64,000 nt of DNA from Notospermus geniculatus (taxonomy: Eukaryota > Nemertea > Pilidiophora > Heteronemertea > Lineidae). The translations under genes were made by a program, and so were the position numbers. Under the pieces are notes generated by a model, which saw nothing but the letters and a program-made list of their open reading frames with translations, ran no database searches and was not told the DNA's origin. This document shows, piece after piece, positions 36,364 through 47,848 of the stretch. The stretch spans positions 38,465 to 102,464 of the forward strand of contig NMRB01001626.1 of NCBI GenBank assembly GCA_002633025.1, in the 5' to 3' direction. Positions within the stretch are counted from its first letter, which is position 1; every line of letters begins with the position of its first letter.

Positions 36364-36612
36364 CTAGACTGGTGCCCGGTCCCAACATAGCTCACGGAGA
36401 GAAAGCTGCCATGTTATAAATAGAAATGACGTCACAGAAGATCTCCTCAGTACTGAGAAATAGCTTACTTACCTCATATCCCAAATTGGTTAACCAATCA
36501 ACTGCGACGTTACAAATTCAAAATCAAAAAGAGCTAGCCAATCAACTGCGTCGTTACATCAGGCAATACCGGTCCCTTATCCTTGAGCTATGTTGGGACC
36601 GGAATAAGTCTA
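36364..36612. mobile_element. MITE with TAGACT...GGTCCCAACATAGCTCA ends
   Basis: The left end TAGACTGGTGCCCGGTCCCA then ACATAGCTCA is matched in inverse at 36,583-36,612 by TGAGCTATGTTGGGACCGGA then ATAAGTCTA. The interior holds CCAATCAACTGCGACGTTAC and a near copy, CCAATCAACTGCGTCGTTAC, plus one TGACGTCA at 36,427. Its outer 18 bp also occur inside the piggyBac-type MITE copies. Confidence 0.72.
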
Positions 36613-37107
36613 TGGCACTTCTTCTCTGTTTGCCAATATAATCCCGACTGCGCATGTGCACGCTGTTGATGCAGAAAGACATAACTACTCGATGTTTGGA
36701 GTTCTCATTTTCTCTCTTTACCAACACCCCATCTTTCGTTATCTTCGCCGTTCTGATTACATGCCTCTCCTCATGGCATCCAGCCTTGCCATCAGCTAGA
36801 TTTGGCGAGTAGCGGAAGAGTGGTCCAATCTCCGATGGCCCGGGCCTTGCTGCCTTCCACTTCCTCGAGGACATGACGTTTACGGATAAGATTCCCCAGC
36901 ACTCTGTGCGCCTGCGGATGTGTGCAACGTCTTCTAGTCATTTGTTCAACATCCGTAGATCAATGAATTGGCTGAGGATGATTTCGCCGCGGGTTCTGAT
37001 AAAACCTGGCGCGCCTTGTAAATAACCGGGACCTCGAAATTAGTATATTTGGACGTACTAATAGTGATTAATGAGAAAGACTGGCTGCGGTTTAACTCAT
37101 AGCGTCT
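36613..37107. other. Shaw intron, nothing recognised
   Basis: No exon or repeat was recognised. Confidence 0.35.
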
Positions 37108-37338
37108 AAAGTCTGGCAACATCTAACTTCGACCTAATGGAATGCGGAAGTCATGCAATGTGGCAGAGCTTTGCGGTTTTTAATCATGCCTGTTTATCAT
37201 TTGTGGTCGTTCCCCGATTGTTCGCGCTGTCCACTGGTATTCAATAGCCGCGTGTGATTAAAGGTCCGCGGAAAATCCAACGATCAATTTCCTAACTTCC
37301 GCATTCCATTGGGTCAAAGTTAGATGTTGCCAGACTTT
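37108..37338. mobile_element. MITE with about 44-bp inverted ends (231 bp)
   Basis: Left: AAAGTCTGGCAACATCTAAC then TTCGACCTAATGGAATGCGG. Right, in inverse: ACTTCCGCATTCCATTGGGT then CAAAGTTAGATGTTGCCAGA. The ends match at nearly every position. The interior is about 140 bp with no coding capacity. No clear target duplication was seen. Confidence 0.85.
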
Positions 37339-38059
37339 ATCGGCCTTTGATTAAGATGTATTGACGGCTGATGAATCCCTTTCAGGATAAATTGGAAGGT
37401 CACTTTATGGGTGGTTGTAAATTCTGGCTTCGGCGAAGCGGACACGCGGTGGATGGAATTTATAGTTGCTCGGATCAAGGAACATCACATGACGTGTCCC
37501 AGGCCATCAAAGCCATTTTCATTTTTCATCAGACTTTTGGTTAAGTGTGGCCACGTCCCACAACACCGTCCCTATCATTATCGTCCACTGTGCATTAATC
37601 CCATACCACACATTTTTTCATATATACATGCGTGAATTGCGTATTAAATCGTGCGGTCAATTGCACAGACCATTCGACTATTGAGTTGTCCTGAATGCAA
37701 CATACTCTTGAAAAGGTAATTGGCAATTAATATGAAATACAGCTTGTATTAAAGCATTTATGTCTGGATAAATGGAACTGTGGCAGCCATGTTGGATGAC
37801 GTCAGTACTTTTGTTGCTCTGTATCCGGTCTAAAGAATGACACCAATGGGTTCATGGCTTTCCAATGCAGCGAGGCAGGCTTTTGTATGCTCGTACACAA
37901 TGTTATGTACATGTAGATTGCATGTGCTGGTCATTTATAGTACATTTTGACTGTGTACATCGATAAGTTGCTGCCGGCGTAGCATGATATGTTGGCCTTA
38001 TCGGCGTGGTTATGGCCTGATAACCTGTTCGTCATATCCGCCGGAGGAGCTTTCCTCAA
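37339..38059. other. Shaw intron, nothing recognised
   Basis: No exon or repeat was recognised; one exact TGACGTCA lies at 37,798. Confidence 0.35.
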
Positions 38060-38186
38060 GGCCCCGATTACATAGAAGTATACGGTATACGAAAACGGCG
38101 GTTAACAAAGGCTTTAAGATTCACGACCGTGAAGCCATTGTTAACCGGCGTTTTCGTATACCGTATACTTCTATGTAATCGGGGCC
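38060..38186. mobile_element. Fold-back element FB-E (127 bp)
   Basis: Arms GGCCCCGATTACATAGAAGT with ATACGGTATACGAAAACGGC and the exact inverse at the right end (ending ATGTAATCGGGGCC) pair over about 48 bp. The loop is about 30 nt. GTATACGGTATAC inside each arm is itself nearly palindromic. Confidence 0.9.
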
Positions 38187-38448
38187 CAATCGCTTCTCGT
38201 CAGTGATCTTCTTTTGACAGCGTAGATCATTCTGTCCTTCTTTGCGCGGTTTTCATGTTTTCTGATTGAAGCATGTCCAACTTTTCTTGTCCCGGGAGAT
38301 GCGCTCACTGTACATGTAGTTGCCTAGTGTCTGACTGCCAAGGATCCCGGTGTAGAGTGCCACGGTGCCTCAGTTTCTCTGTGTTTCCCTTAATTGTATG
38401 AGGTACATTTGAAAGATTTCTCTGAGCGCCCCTAGATTGGATAGTCAA

Positions 38449-38852
38449 TGGGCCGTATGCATAAAAATGAAGCATTTACTTCTAGCAAAAGCAAAAAGTA
38501 AAAGCAGTTGCTTGAAGCCAAAAGTAAAAGTAAAATGCATAATCTTTTACTTCTACATGTACTTCAAAACAAATGCTTATACTTGACAAGCATTTGCTTG
38601 TCTACCAACTCTTTCCTCCTTGGTTGACCAAAGGTTCTACAGTTGGAGCAATTGCTTAGTATTATGCATATGAATTCTAGCATTTGCTAGAAAAGGAACA
38701 AATAAATAGTAACTGCTTTTTCTAATAGCAATTGCTTTTTTTAGCGATTGCTATTAGAAAAATAGCAATTGGCGTTGGGTTTTATGCATACGGATGGAAG
38801 TAATTGCTTCAATTTTCAAGTAAAAAGCATTGCTTTTTTATGCATATGGACC
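38449..38852. mobile_element. MITE with GGGCCGTATGCATAAAA ends and AGCAATTGCT boxes (about 400 bp)
   Basis: The left end GGGCCGTATGCATAAAAATG, then AAGCATTTACTT, is matched in inverse at the right by AAGTAAAAAGCATTGCTTTT then TTATGCATATGGACC. The interior is filled with short variants of AGCAATTGCT / AGCATTTGCT in both directions, like the subterminal transposase-binding repeats of some DNA elements. It has no coding capacity. Its first 16 bases match the FB-A ends. Confidence 0.72.
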
Positions 38853-39875
38853 ATTGTCTCTCAATTGTATTTTGTATGGGTACCCAGAGAGATACATGTA
38901 ATATCATATGGGGAACACTAGAATACGTTACACAGGGTCTGAATCTCGTGTAGTTGGAGGAAGTGTTTGGTTCCTTGCTTCGTTGCTTCAGGAACTCCCA
39001 GACCATCCCACACGGGTTCTGAACACACGACTAATTCGATTAAGTGTGTAAATCCGTGCTTCGGAAACTAACCATTATGGTGGTGCAGTCCATTAGCGGC
39101 TGATTCGTCAGCTTGAATTAGTCTATTGACTCCGTGAGCACTTCCACTGTAACCATATCGGTATATTATGTACAAACAAAACTCTGTTTCAGTGTCATTT
39201 GGATGTAGAAAGGTGTACATTGCCGTGCACTTACATGTACATTATGTAGGCCTAGCTTTTGGGAAGTCATTACAGGATCAGTTTGATTACTTATTCTGGC
39301 CCATATCAGGTTAACTTGATTGAATCGAACGTACAACAATGCATGTTGAAATGCACAATCCTAAAAGCAAGAAATATTATGTATTGATATTCCCAACGAT
39401 TTACCTTTACTTTTATTAACTCCTCAAGCTGTTGAAACCAATAGGCCCTATGTGACACTGCGCAGTTAAAATTGATCTTGAAATGCCTTGATCGTAATAC
39501 ATTGTCATCGGTTTGAAATACACGTTGATCTCAATTCACCCATTCTTGTAACGACTGTTTCGTATTTAAATGCAAGAAGGCCTAGCTGCACATCTGATAA
39601 AATACTACATGCAGTAGCCTTGGTAACGCCAAGTCTCCTCTTCTAGAACTGACCACTTTTGTATCTTCTTCTATGTCACCGAATAGGTCACCAAATCCAA
39701 GTAGGCCTAGCTGGTTCGGAAAATAACATTGCATAGGCAGTAACCGTGGCAACACTAAGGTATCGCTGATGACTCGGGTGGAAAATGACTCTGCCCAAAA
39801 GAAATGGTTGGCAGGTTGGTATCCAACGTAGAGCATCAGATTACTTGGAGATGGCCGGTGCTGTCGAGGATTCAT
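38853..39875. other. Shaw intron, nothing recognised
   Basis: No exon or repeat was recognised. Confidence 0.35.
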
Positions 39876-40640
39876 TGTGTATTCTAGGTTTGATAAAACT
39901 TTTGGAAGAACTGAATGATGTATTCTAGGTTTGATTAAGCTTTTGGAAGAACTGAATTGTGTATTCTAGATTTGATTAAGCTTTTGGAAGAACTGAATTG
40001 TGTATTCTAGATTTGATTAAGCTTTTGGAAGAACTGAATTGTGTATTCTAGGTTTGATCCAGCTTTTGAAAGAATTGAATAGTATATTCTGGGTTTGATC
40101 CAGCTTTTGGAAGAATTGAATAGTTTATTCTTGGTTTGATCCAGCTCGTGGAAGAATTGAATAGTTTATTCTAGGTTTGATCTAGCAATAGGAAGAATTG
40201 AATTGGGTATTCTAGGTTTGATGAAGCTTTTGGAAGAATTGAATTGTGTATTCTTGGTTTGATCCAGCTTTTGGAAGAATTGAGCAGTGTGTTCTTGGTT
40301 TGATGAAACTATGGAAGGACTGAATAGTGTATTCTTGGTTTGATCCAGCTTCTGGAAGAATTGAATAGTGTATTCTTGGTTTGATGAAGCTTTTGGAAGA
40401 ATTGAATTGTGTATTCTTGGTTTATTCTTGGTTTGATCCAGCTTTTGGAAGAATTGAGTAGTGTATTCGTTGTTTGATGAAACTATGGAAGGGCTGAATA
40501 CAGTGTAGTGTGTTTTTGGTTTGAAGAAGATTTTGGAAGAATTGAATAGTGCATTCTAGTTTTTATATTGAGCTTGTTGGAAAAAAATAGGACACACGTG
40601 TATTCCAGATTTGATCAGATATTTTGAATGAAATGAATAG
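39876..40640. repeat. 41-bp minisatellite, about 16-18 copies
   Basis: The unit is TGTATTCTAGGTTTGATTAA followed by GCTTTTGGAAGAACTGAATT G. Copies differ by point changes (TTGATCCAGC, TTGATGAAAC, ACTATGGAAGG) and by small insertions near 40,420 and 40,500. The first few copies are nearly identical and the last, past about 40,560, are badly eroded. It is intronic and non-coding. Confidence 0.93.
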
Positions 40641-41202
40641 CACAATTGAATTTTTTTACCTCGAAATAGATATAGCATAGTAATTAATTCAACGCATTAT
40701 ATACAATTTTTACATTAATTAGAACTAAAAACAACATAATTCCAAGGTTGATCCAACATTGCCAACCCAAAACGGATGAATTCTAGGTTAGACCGGTCTC
40801 ACCTTCGACCAATCGAATTGCATGATAGTCGACCATGACAGAACTCAATTTTATGACAACACATTTAACCTAATTTTTTGACAAATGTAACAAAAATATC
40901 CCTCGTCTGCTTTTTAATGATTTTTCTATTAACTGGAGATTTATATGTGTGACGTTTTGATTGCATCGTATTATGTGTAATCTCCATTTAATCGATGTGT
41001 AATTCACTGTCGCGTGCTGGTAGTTCTTAGCCTCCCCCCCCCNATTCTGGCGTCCAGTGGTAAAATGCGGTGTCTTAACTTGAGATCACTGACTGGGAGC
41101 ATGGTATATCGAAGTAATAGCTGGACTCTACACAACCGTGTACTTGTTAGTCCAAGGTGAGGCTGTTATCTCAATTGACCAAGCTCCCGCCGATCAGGGG
41201 CC

Positions 41203-41337
41203 GGTTGCTCAAAACAGTATTTGTCACTAATGTGACGTTAGTGCTATCTTGGCGTTATCTCCATCAGTTTAGCATATTTCAGTTAACGCCACGTTAGAGA
41301 TAACGCCAAAATAGCACTAACTGTGTTTTGAACAACC
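41203..41337. mobile_element. Fold-back MITE FB-F with GGTTGCTCAAAACAG ends (135 bp)
   Basis: Left: GGTTGCTCAAAACAGTATTT, then GTCACTAATGTGACGTTAGT and GCTATCTTGGCGTTATCTC. Right, in inverse: GAGATAACGCCAAAATAGCA then CTAACTGTGTTTTGAACAAC C. The left arm has about 16 bp with no partner on the right. The flank GGGGCC precedes the left end. Confidence 0.82.
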
Positions 41338-43904
41338 CAGCTCAGAACTGGAAATATTGCCTTTCATCATTGTGGGACTGGCTTGGGGTACGGAGACGTA
41401 ATTTCGTCTTAAATACATGTACGACTTAAATTGTGATGGCTTTAAATTGTGCATCTCAAATGATCAAGTTGTTGGCCGTACGGTACAGTGGACACATCAG
41501 AGCTTCACTTTTGGCTAAAACCGCAATACTGGGCAATCAAATCAAACACTGTCGCAGAAGGAAACCGGATTTGCTACAAGAAAGCATCCTTGTCAATTTC
41601 ACACTTAATTGCATGCTTTTGCATGTAGTTGCAATTTACCAGCAATATCTGTGAAGCAGTAAATATCTAAGATACCTCCGGGTAACAGTAACACATAGTT
41701 GTAGTCAATACATTGGACCGTCAGCATTGACAATTCTATTTACTCTGTTCCGATGTCCCTGTTGCCATGGTGATCCGATAGCTATAGTTTCGATGTGCCG
41801 CAGGTGAACTGAAGCCGTATGTTCAGCGAGCTAATACGGGAAAAACGTTGTGGTACAGAGTGACAGAGTGTTAACGCCTCATGTTTTCGTCGGTACCATC
41901 TCCTTTTTGAGCGCAGAATCTTAAAAACATGAAGTATCTGTTGACACAAACGTAGGCCTACTGATATATGGATCGGTAGATTTCCAGCCTCTCTCTAACG
42001 ACGCCATTGTCATCCGGGTTTTTCGGCGGCCATATTTGCGGAGCGTCACCTTTTGCCAGTCCTTTTACCCACCAGTGTCCAGCCTATTTTGCACTCAGTG
42101 CACTTTTCCTTGTCGGTCAGAACTTGGTTTGCTCTGTTCTTTGACAACCATGTGTTACATCAACGCCTGCATGACGTCTGTCAGTTTCATGAGGCATGTA
42201 CATTTGTGTCTGTGGGTGATGTATGCATTCCAGTTGACATCAAAATGCAGTGAGATTGGTGATGGCGTCAGCATGCCTGATGGATACAGTCCTACCCTTG
42301 ATCTGTGACGATTATAGTCAGCTCTGTCTATTCAAATCGTTTGTTTTGAAATCCTAAAATCTACCATGGCCAACTATTATCGTTAGGCAAACAATGCAGA
42401 GAATTTAAGTATTTTTATGTTTATGGATCGGGCGAATATGTCATGTTGATCACGTCGTAACAATGGATGAACGGGTGAATGCATTAGCCAGCTGTCACAC
42501 TTGACTCCAGTTGAAGTGATACATATTGAACGTGCTGTGTTGACGTTGGTATGTAGTGTAAACACGACATTGGGCTATGACATCGCATTTTACGGCGACT
42601 TTTAGCCGAGATAATGCACGTAAACACGCGGATGCGTCATCATTATCGACACCTGAAGATTAATAATGACATTACACCTTCCTAAGTGTGTTCGCCTTGA
42701 TTTCCTGTCATATTAAACTGGTTAACTGAGGTCTGGAGGAAAATCGCTGTGCATCCATTTGAGCAAATAGTTTAAACTGTAGGTGAGAGATATTCACAGA
42801 TTCTGGTGACGATTTCGAGGTATCCAATCACAGACGTCGACTCTTGCTCCATGACTCTCCGGCGAGACGTCCAATTACAGACGTCGAGACTTATTTCTTC
42901 GTGGAAGTCACGATGAACCAACCAATAGCGATGCACCTTTTTCTCATGTAAACTAGATGTCCATGCAACGTTTTAGAACAGACTTTTTCAGACTTTTTTT
43001 CTGTGGTATGACAATCACCTTTTCCTTTTATGTGATCTGCTTTTTTCATGTGTGGGAAAGCCGGGCCTTGTTCCGTCAAAGATGTTAGTATGAACACACA
43101 ACGTGACGTCCATTTTGGAAGTTGACTTCCTATATGTGATCATTTTGTGTGTCGACTTTTGAGCTCTCTCATTCTTTGGACGTCCATTATGAGGTAGAAT
43201 GCCAAGTTAGGATGTAAGCACTCTGAGTGGACAGAGGCGAAGAACTCTGATGAAAGCTGTGCAATGTCTCTTGGCTTTTCCAGCCAAGTGCCCCGAATCT
43301 CACGAGGCGTTCGCTTCTCCATCTCTTCTCACCGTACATCCTCCGGTATTAAATCAAACATTTCTCAATCGATTTCATATCATGTTTCCGTTCACCTCGT
43401 CCTGCTGAACAAATATTTTGTATGTTATCAATCTTGGAGACATAATGATGTGCAAACGTAACCCAAGGTTGAACTACTTGGTCCTTGTTGACAGACGCAT
43501 TCTTCATGTTTAATTGATGAATAAATGAGATTGAGATCGAGAGAACAGCAACACTTACTAGTTGCGCTTTCTTTCCGAACCGGAGGAATAGGTTCGCATC
43601 GTGGTGCGTTGACTTGGAATTCATTTCTTGATTTGTAGGGCATTTCATCCTGTGGACCACGCTGTTTCATCTCTGGTTTCCTAGATTCAGTAGCCTTTGT
43701 CAGCCAAGACGCGCTATTTTGATCCCCGAAATCTTTCTTGGAAGAATATCAGATATCTCGTTGGATGATGGAATATGACGAGAGCCAACATGAATACCAG
43801 ATCACGGCATTTCTTGCTGACGTAAGGTAGCCTACCACTGCTCATCTGTCGGGATGGTGGTTGCTTTCCACTAGACTGCAAGCTATGAGCAAGAATGTTG
43901 CCCC
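41338..43904. other. Shaw intron, nothing firm recognised
   Basis: No exon was recognised. A direct repeat, CCAATCACAGACGTCGA and CCAATTACAGACGTCGA, lies near 42,825-42,890. Confidence 0.35.
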
Positions 43905-44305
43905 GAGTGCTACGGCAAGCTAAATGCTTCCGTAACTTGGTTTCGTGACGCCGTCGTATGCATTTCATTATGGTGACCTCGTTCATAGGTTTATACACGA
44001 TCGATGCACACCATTTACACACAGCGCTAATTCCTGGTGGCGAGGTTGATCATGATCGCGAGTGAAGACACCGATCATACCCTGCTCCACAAGACTGTTC
44101 CAATTTGCCTATTTGAATGACCTAAGTTATCAATTAGGCATGGAGACTGTTGCTACACATAAAAGAATGAGTTGAAGCATGGTACCTTACTTGATGAAGG
44201 GTTGGTGATGCTCTCACAGTGCTTTGAATTTCTCAAGTGACGAAAAGGATGGCGGCCATTTTGTCATCTAAGGTTTCGACGTAGTATCAGTCTAGCCTAG
44301 TTACC
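43905..44305 (-). repeat. Dispersed repeat R1, copy 2 (inverted)
   Basis: This is the inverse of 19,936-20,345, matching from CGTGACGCCGTCGTATGCAT through ATTATGGTGACCTCGTTCAT, CGAGGTTGATCATGATCGCG, TGTTGCTACACATAAAAGAA and AGGATGGCGGCCATTTTGTC to AGTATCAGTCTAGCC. Several small insertions and deletions separate the copies. No coding content. Confidence 0.75.
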
Positions 44306-45525
44306 ACCACTGGCTATGTGTGGGTTGGACAGGACACCAGTCTTACTGCATGGCATTGGTTTCAAATGCTGCCGCCAGGAGAGGGCTACGGATGCATAGT
44401 GTGCTGGTTTAAGATTCAGCTTCGCTCTACCCCAGGACGCCTGGATCAATGTCCACCATTGCTACACAGCATGAGTATTAGCATCACTGGATGCCATTTG
44501 GCTGGTATATAATTGATAAGTCTACATGTGTATCTTGTCATTGATTTATCTGACCTTTACACACCACGCGCATTACTCACAGCAGCAACGACAGTTCATT
44601 ACATGTGTAGTATCGATATATCGGCAGTAAAAAGTCAATGCATTGTAGCTGGCTCATCTGTCATCATCGACCTTAAATCTGAATCTGATCGTTTTGTGAA
44701 CCACTCTCTCCATGACATTCAAAAAGGCCAGGGAGCACTTGGTGTGAAACTAGAAATGTCATTAAGAGAAGATTTAAAAAAGATACCCCGTGATATTTAT
44801 AACATACACTATCATCCCACACCTTGTCACACGGGAAGACGGGAGATTATCCCGAGATAGACGTAGCAGAGCTCAATTAACCCATTTCTACCCTCGACTG
44901 TATCGGATGAAATCTCTTATGTGATTATCAAGATTGTTTTATTTTCCAAAATACGGGTTACAGGGTCCATCCTGGGCCAAGGCGATGCACGCGTGAATCA
45001 GGGCAACACAAGGCAGTTGAGGTGTAATGTATGAGAATGCCCCCCGTATGACAATGCCCGCTTTATTGTTCGGCGGACACTCAAATGCAGAAAGTCATGT
45101 TGATCAGTGCCTCCCCCATTGTCACGTCGCGGCTTATTCCGTCAATCTTTTGTTGGGAGGCACTGGCAAACGGGGGGGGGGGCAGTGAAAAACATTACAC
45201 CGGTCCTTACAATGGACGCCTTTTGTGTGGGAAATTGATCAGGACCGGGATGTCAATTTCATTTCAATAGTTTTAACCACTAGTGACACCTATTGAAAAA
45301 GTCGGCTATCGTCCCCATTGGTCTTCTGGTGGTTTGTCTAAATGCGATTATCGAATTGACAGCTTAGGTTTAGGTTCGTTATTTTTTCTGAGATCGATTG
45401 TGGACGAAGTTGACAGTACACATGTTTGGTGAACATTGTTTGAATGCAAAATCATGATGGAGCCCTGCATCTATGCATAGAATTAACACGGGTATGAATT
45501 CGTCACCCGGATTAAGAGCCCCTCC
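44306..45525. other. Shaw intron, nothing firm recognised
   Basis: No exon was recognised. A hairpin with arms CAGTGCCTCCC / GGGAGGCACTG spans about 45,105-45,165 and is followed by a long G run. The 115-codon open frame at 44,513-44,860 has no known motif. Confidence 0.35.
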
Positions 45526-45830
45526 CTAATTGGCTGTCAGAGATAGCCAGATCAATCATACCAATGAGAGATCAGGTTACAGTAGTTTGGCGAATCGGCC
45601 AAGAATCAAGCACTATGATTGGTTCCCTAACTTTTCACCTTCAAAACAAGCACCGGTTGGTGAATCTGTTTGTAATGTGGGCTATGATTAACTTCTTCAA
45701 AGCACCAATGCAGCTGATTGGTTCCTTCATAGCAACATGACCTTTGATTGGTCGTTTCAAAAAGAGACAGTCTCCCTGATTGGTTGCTTCACTGTTACAG
45801 GCTTTGGCATTGGTCCTTCACCAGTAATCT
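45526..45830 (+). promoter_or_regulatory. Second CCAAT-box array
   Basis: ATTGG occurs on the plus strand at 45,529, 45,618, 45,717, 45,747, 45,779 and 45,809, with CCAAT boxes of opposite direction between them. The last units (GATTGGTTGCTTCACTGTTA, CAGGCTTTGGCATTGG) resemble the 17.2-kb array (TTCTGCCACTGTTACAGG, GTCGTGATTGG), so the two appear to be related repeat arrays. Confidence 0.5.
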
Positions 45831-46766
45831 CATTCCACCATGATTTCCCCAAGGGAAGTGTTTAACTTCCTCTACAAAACAATAGCTTCGGTGTATCAAC
45901 ACTTAACACTCCAAGAGGGTGCTTCGATAGATTTCTGATCAAACAAGACCCTTTGGGCGAGGTTTGTCTTAGTTCATTAAGTTTGAGAGCCATTCTTGCC
46001 CCTGATGGGTTGAGCAAACATCCCTAAGAGTTGAGAATAGACGGCTGACGGCACAGGTGTCTAATTTCGTATCATATTTTGCTATCGGAAACAACAAGGT
46101 GCACACATGGCAGGAATCCATGCAATTTACATCCTGGCCAAAGAAATTGTCAGATGCGTGGCGGCCGGCGATGGCAAGAAGCGGGAGCACTGCATATCTT
46201 CTGCAGCAAGACTTGCCGGGTCATACCGGTAAGGAAAGCTCCTGTGGACAAAGTTGACAAGACGGGTGGACAGGTGTGCGGCGGCCACGAAAATTGCTGG
46301 CGATAGAAATTCCTCCTACAGACAAGAAGAGTAACTTGCCGCGTGTGCTACTGTTAAATATGGTTCTACAGAGGTCTGATCGTGAACTAGTAATCCATCC
46401 TCAATAACTTGGTCGAAATCTTCCGGACGAGACTGCCTTGCCCTCGGAATCTCTCCCGTGACACCCCACAGTGAACTCCTGACCGATCACCGAACATTCT
46501 CATTCGGATCGAACAAACCCATCATGTGGCGGTGACATAAGTTGACCCCCACATAACTAATCAATCTCTATGCAATAGCTGCTTCCGCTAATATTACAGC
46601 CTTTAGTTCAATATTTACTATATGAACATGGCATAGGTTCAAAAGTTCCCCAGTGGTGTCCGCCATTCTTAGAATCAATCTCAATATTTTCAAATTGTTT
46701 TCCCTAAACTAGCCGGTAACTTTGTTGCACTGTTATGACACGCCACTGCTGCCACGGCACCATTTT

Positions 46767-47228
46767 TAGCGTGTTCGTTTACTTGCCTGGGCCTCACCTG
46801 GGTGAGACCCATCGGCGTTCTTTTTCGTTTGACGTCATGATCTGGGGTCTGTCGGGCCTGCCCGAAGTAATCACCTCGCCGAGGTGATTAGTTGGGGAAG
46901 TATCCCAGAATGCCTTTCAACACAATGGCGTCGAACGTGCCGAATCCACCATTTTTACCCAAACTGGATATAAATAATGGTTAGCATGCAACTATAGATG
47001 CAGATAGGGAGGATAAAATTGCTGCCAGGGCGACTTACATCTTCTGGTCGTCCATGTCGTCTGCTGGTGTGTTAGTGCCATTGCTTGCCGTCAGTTTGCC
47101 TGATCACGTGGTGCAAACTTACACGGGTGAGACCCAACAGCGTTCGTGAATGTGGCTTTATTGAGCATGCGCGACGGTCGCTCAGAAATTTACTCCGGGG
47201 AGGCCCAGGCAAGTAAACGAACACGCTA
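46767..47228. mobile_element. MITE with TAGCGTGTTCGTTTACTTGC ends (about 460 bp)
   Basis: The left end TAGCGTGTTCGTTTACTTGC then CTGGGCCTC is matched in inverse by GAGGCCCAGGCAAGTAAACG then AACACGCTA at 47,200-47,228. GGGTGAGACCCA with a following GCGTTC occurs near both ends as a direct repeat. The interior has a perfect palindrome, AATCACCTCGCCGAGGTGAT T, and one TGACGTCA (46,830). No coding capacity was seen. Confidence 0.8.
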
Positions 47229-47848
47229 TTTGACTCGTTAGACATCCAGTGAGGTAACACTTTCGTGACTGTTGTTGAATAAACCATGCAACTGAAGTAG
47301 GGCGTATGCCTATGCACTGCAATAATCTACATGTAGGGTTACATTCCTCCAACACGTATTGGGCATTTTCACGGAACATTGTGATTTACAAGTCCGATAC
47401 CCAACAAATACAAAATTTGTCTTAGTTGACTTGCGATCCAGATGTAGTACTCACAATCCCCGAAATATGGCACCACCGTCATTAGTTGTGGTCGTCGTCC
47501 TGCCGTAGGCCTCTATCGAGTTAGACTATTACATATGCAAAAGTCCGATTTTTAGGACCGGGTACCAGTCTAATATCGATTCTGTAAGGTTCTGCTCGTC
47601 CCTGTTGTTCCACCATCAGTTTTTTACTGCTTTCACTGATACTGTTGGCAATCACGAAGCTTCAGCTTCGATTGATGTTTTTTCCTGGTGCACTTATCTC
47701 ACTCTCATACCTATAACAACTCTCTGGCAGCAACAAGTGGCTGTTGGCGGAATGAGCTTCATAGGCAAATTTTGTACTTGTGTTTTGAAGTACCGTATGC
47801 CATCCTTAAATCAACCAATGAGGAACCTGCGCAGAACTACCGCTACTA

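Noticed and set aside
39876-40640. Possible CRISPR-like array
   Set aside because: Units are head-to-tail without unique spacers, and the DNA is eukaryotic; the same applies to the 12.1-kb array.
43714-44022. Frames containing NEVTIMKC-like peptide also found near 20.2 kb
   Set aside because: Both fall in the R1 repeat; the similarity is at DNA level with frame-breaking indels between copies.
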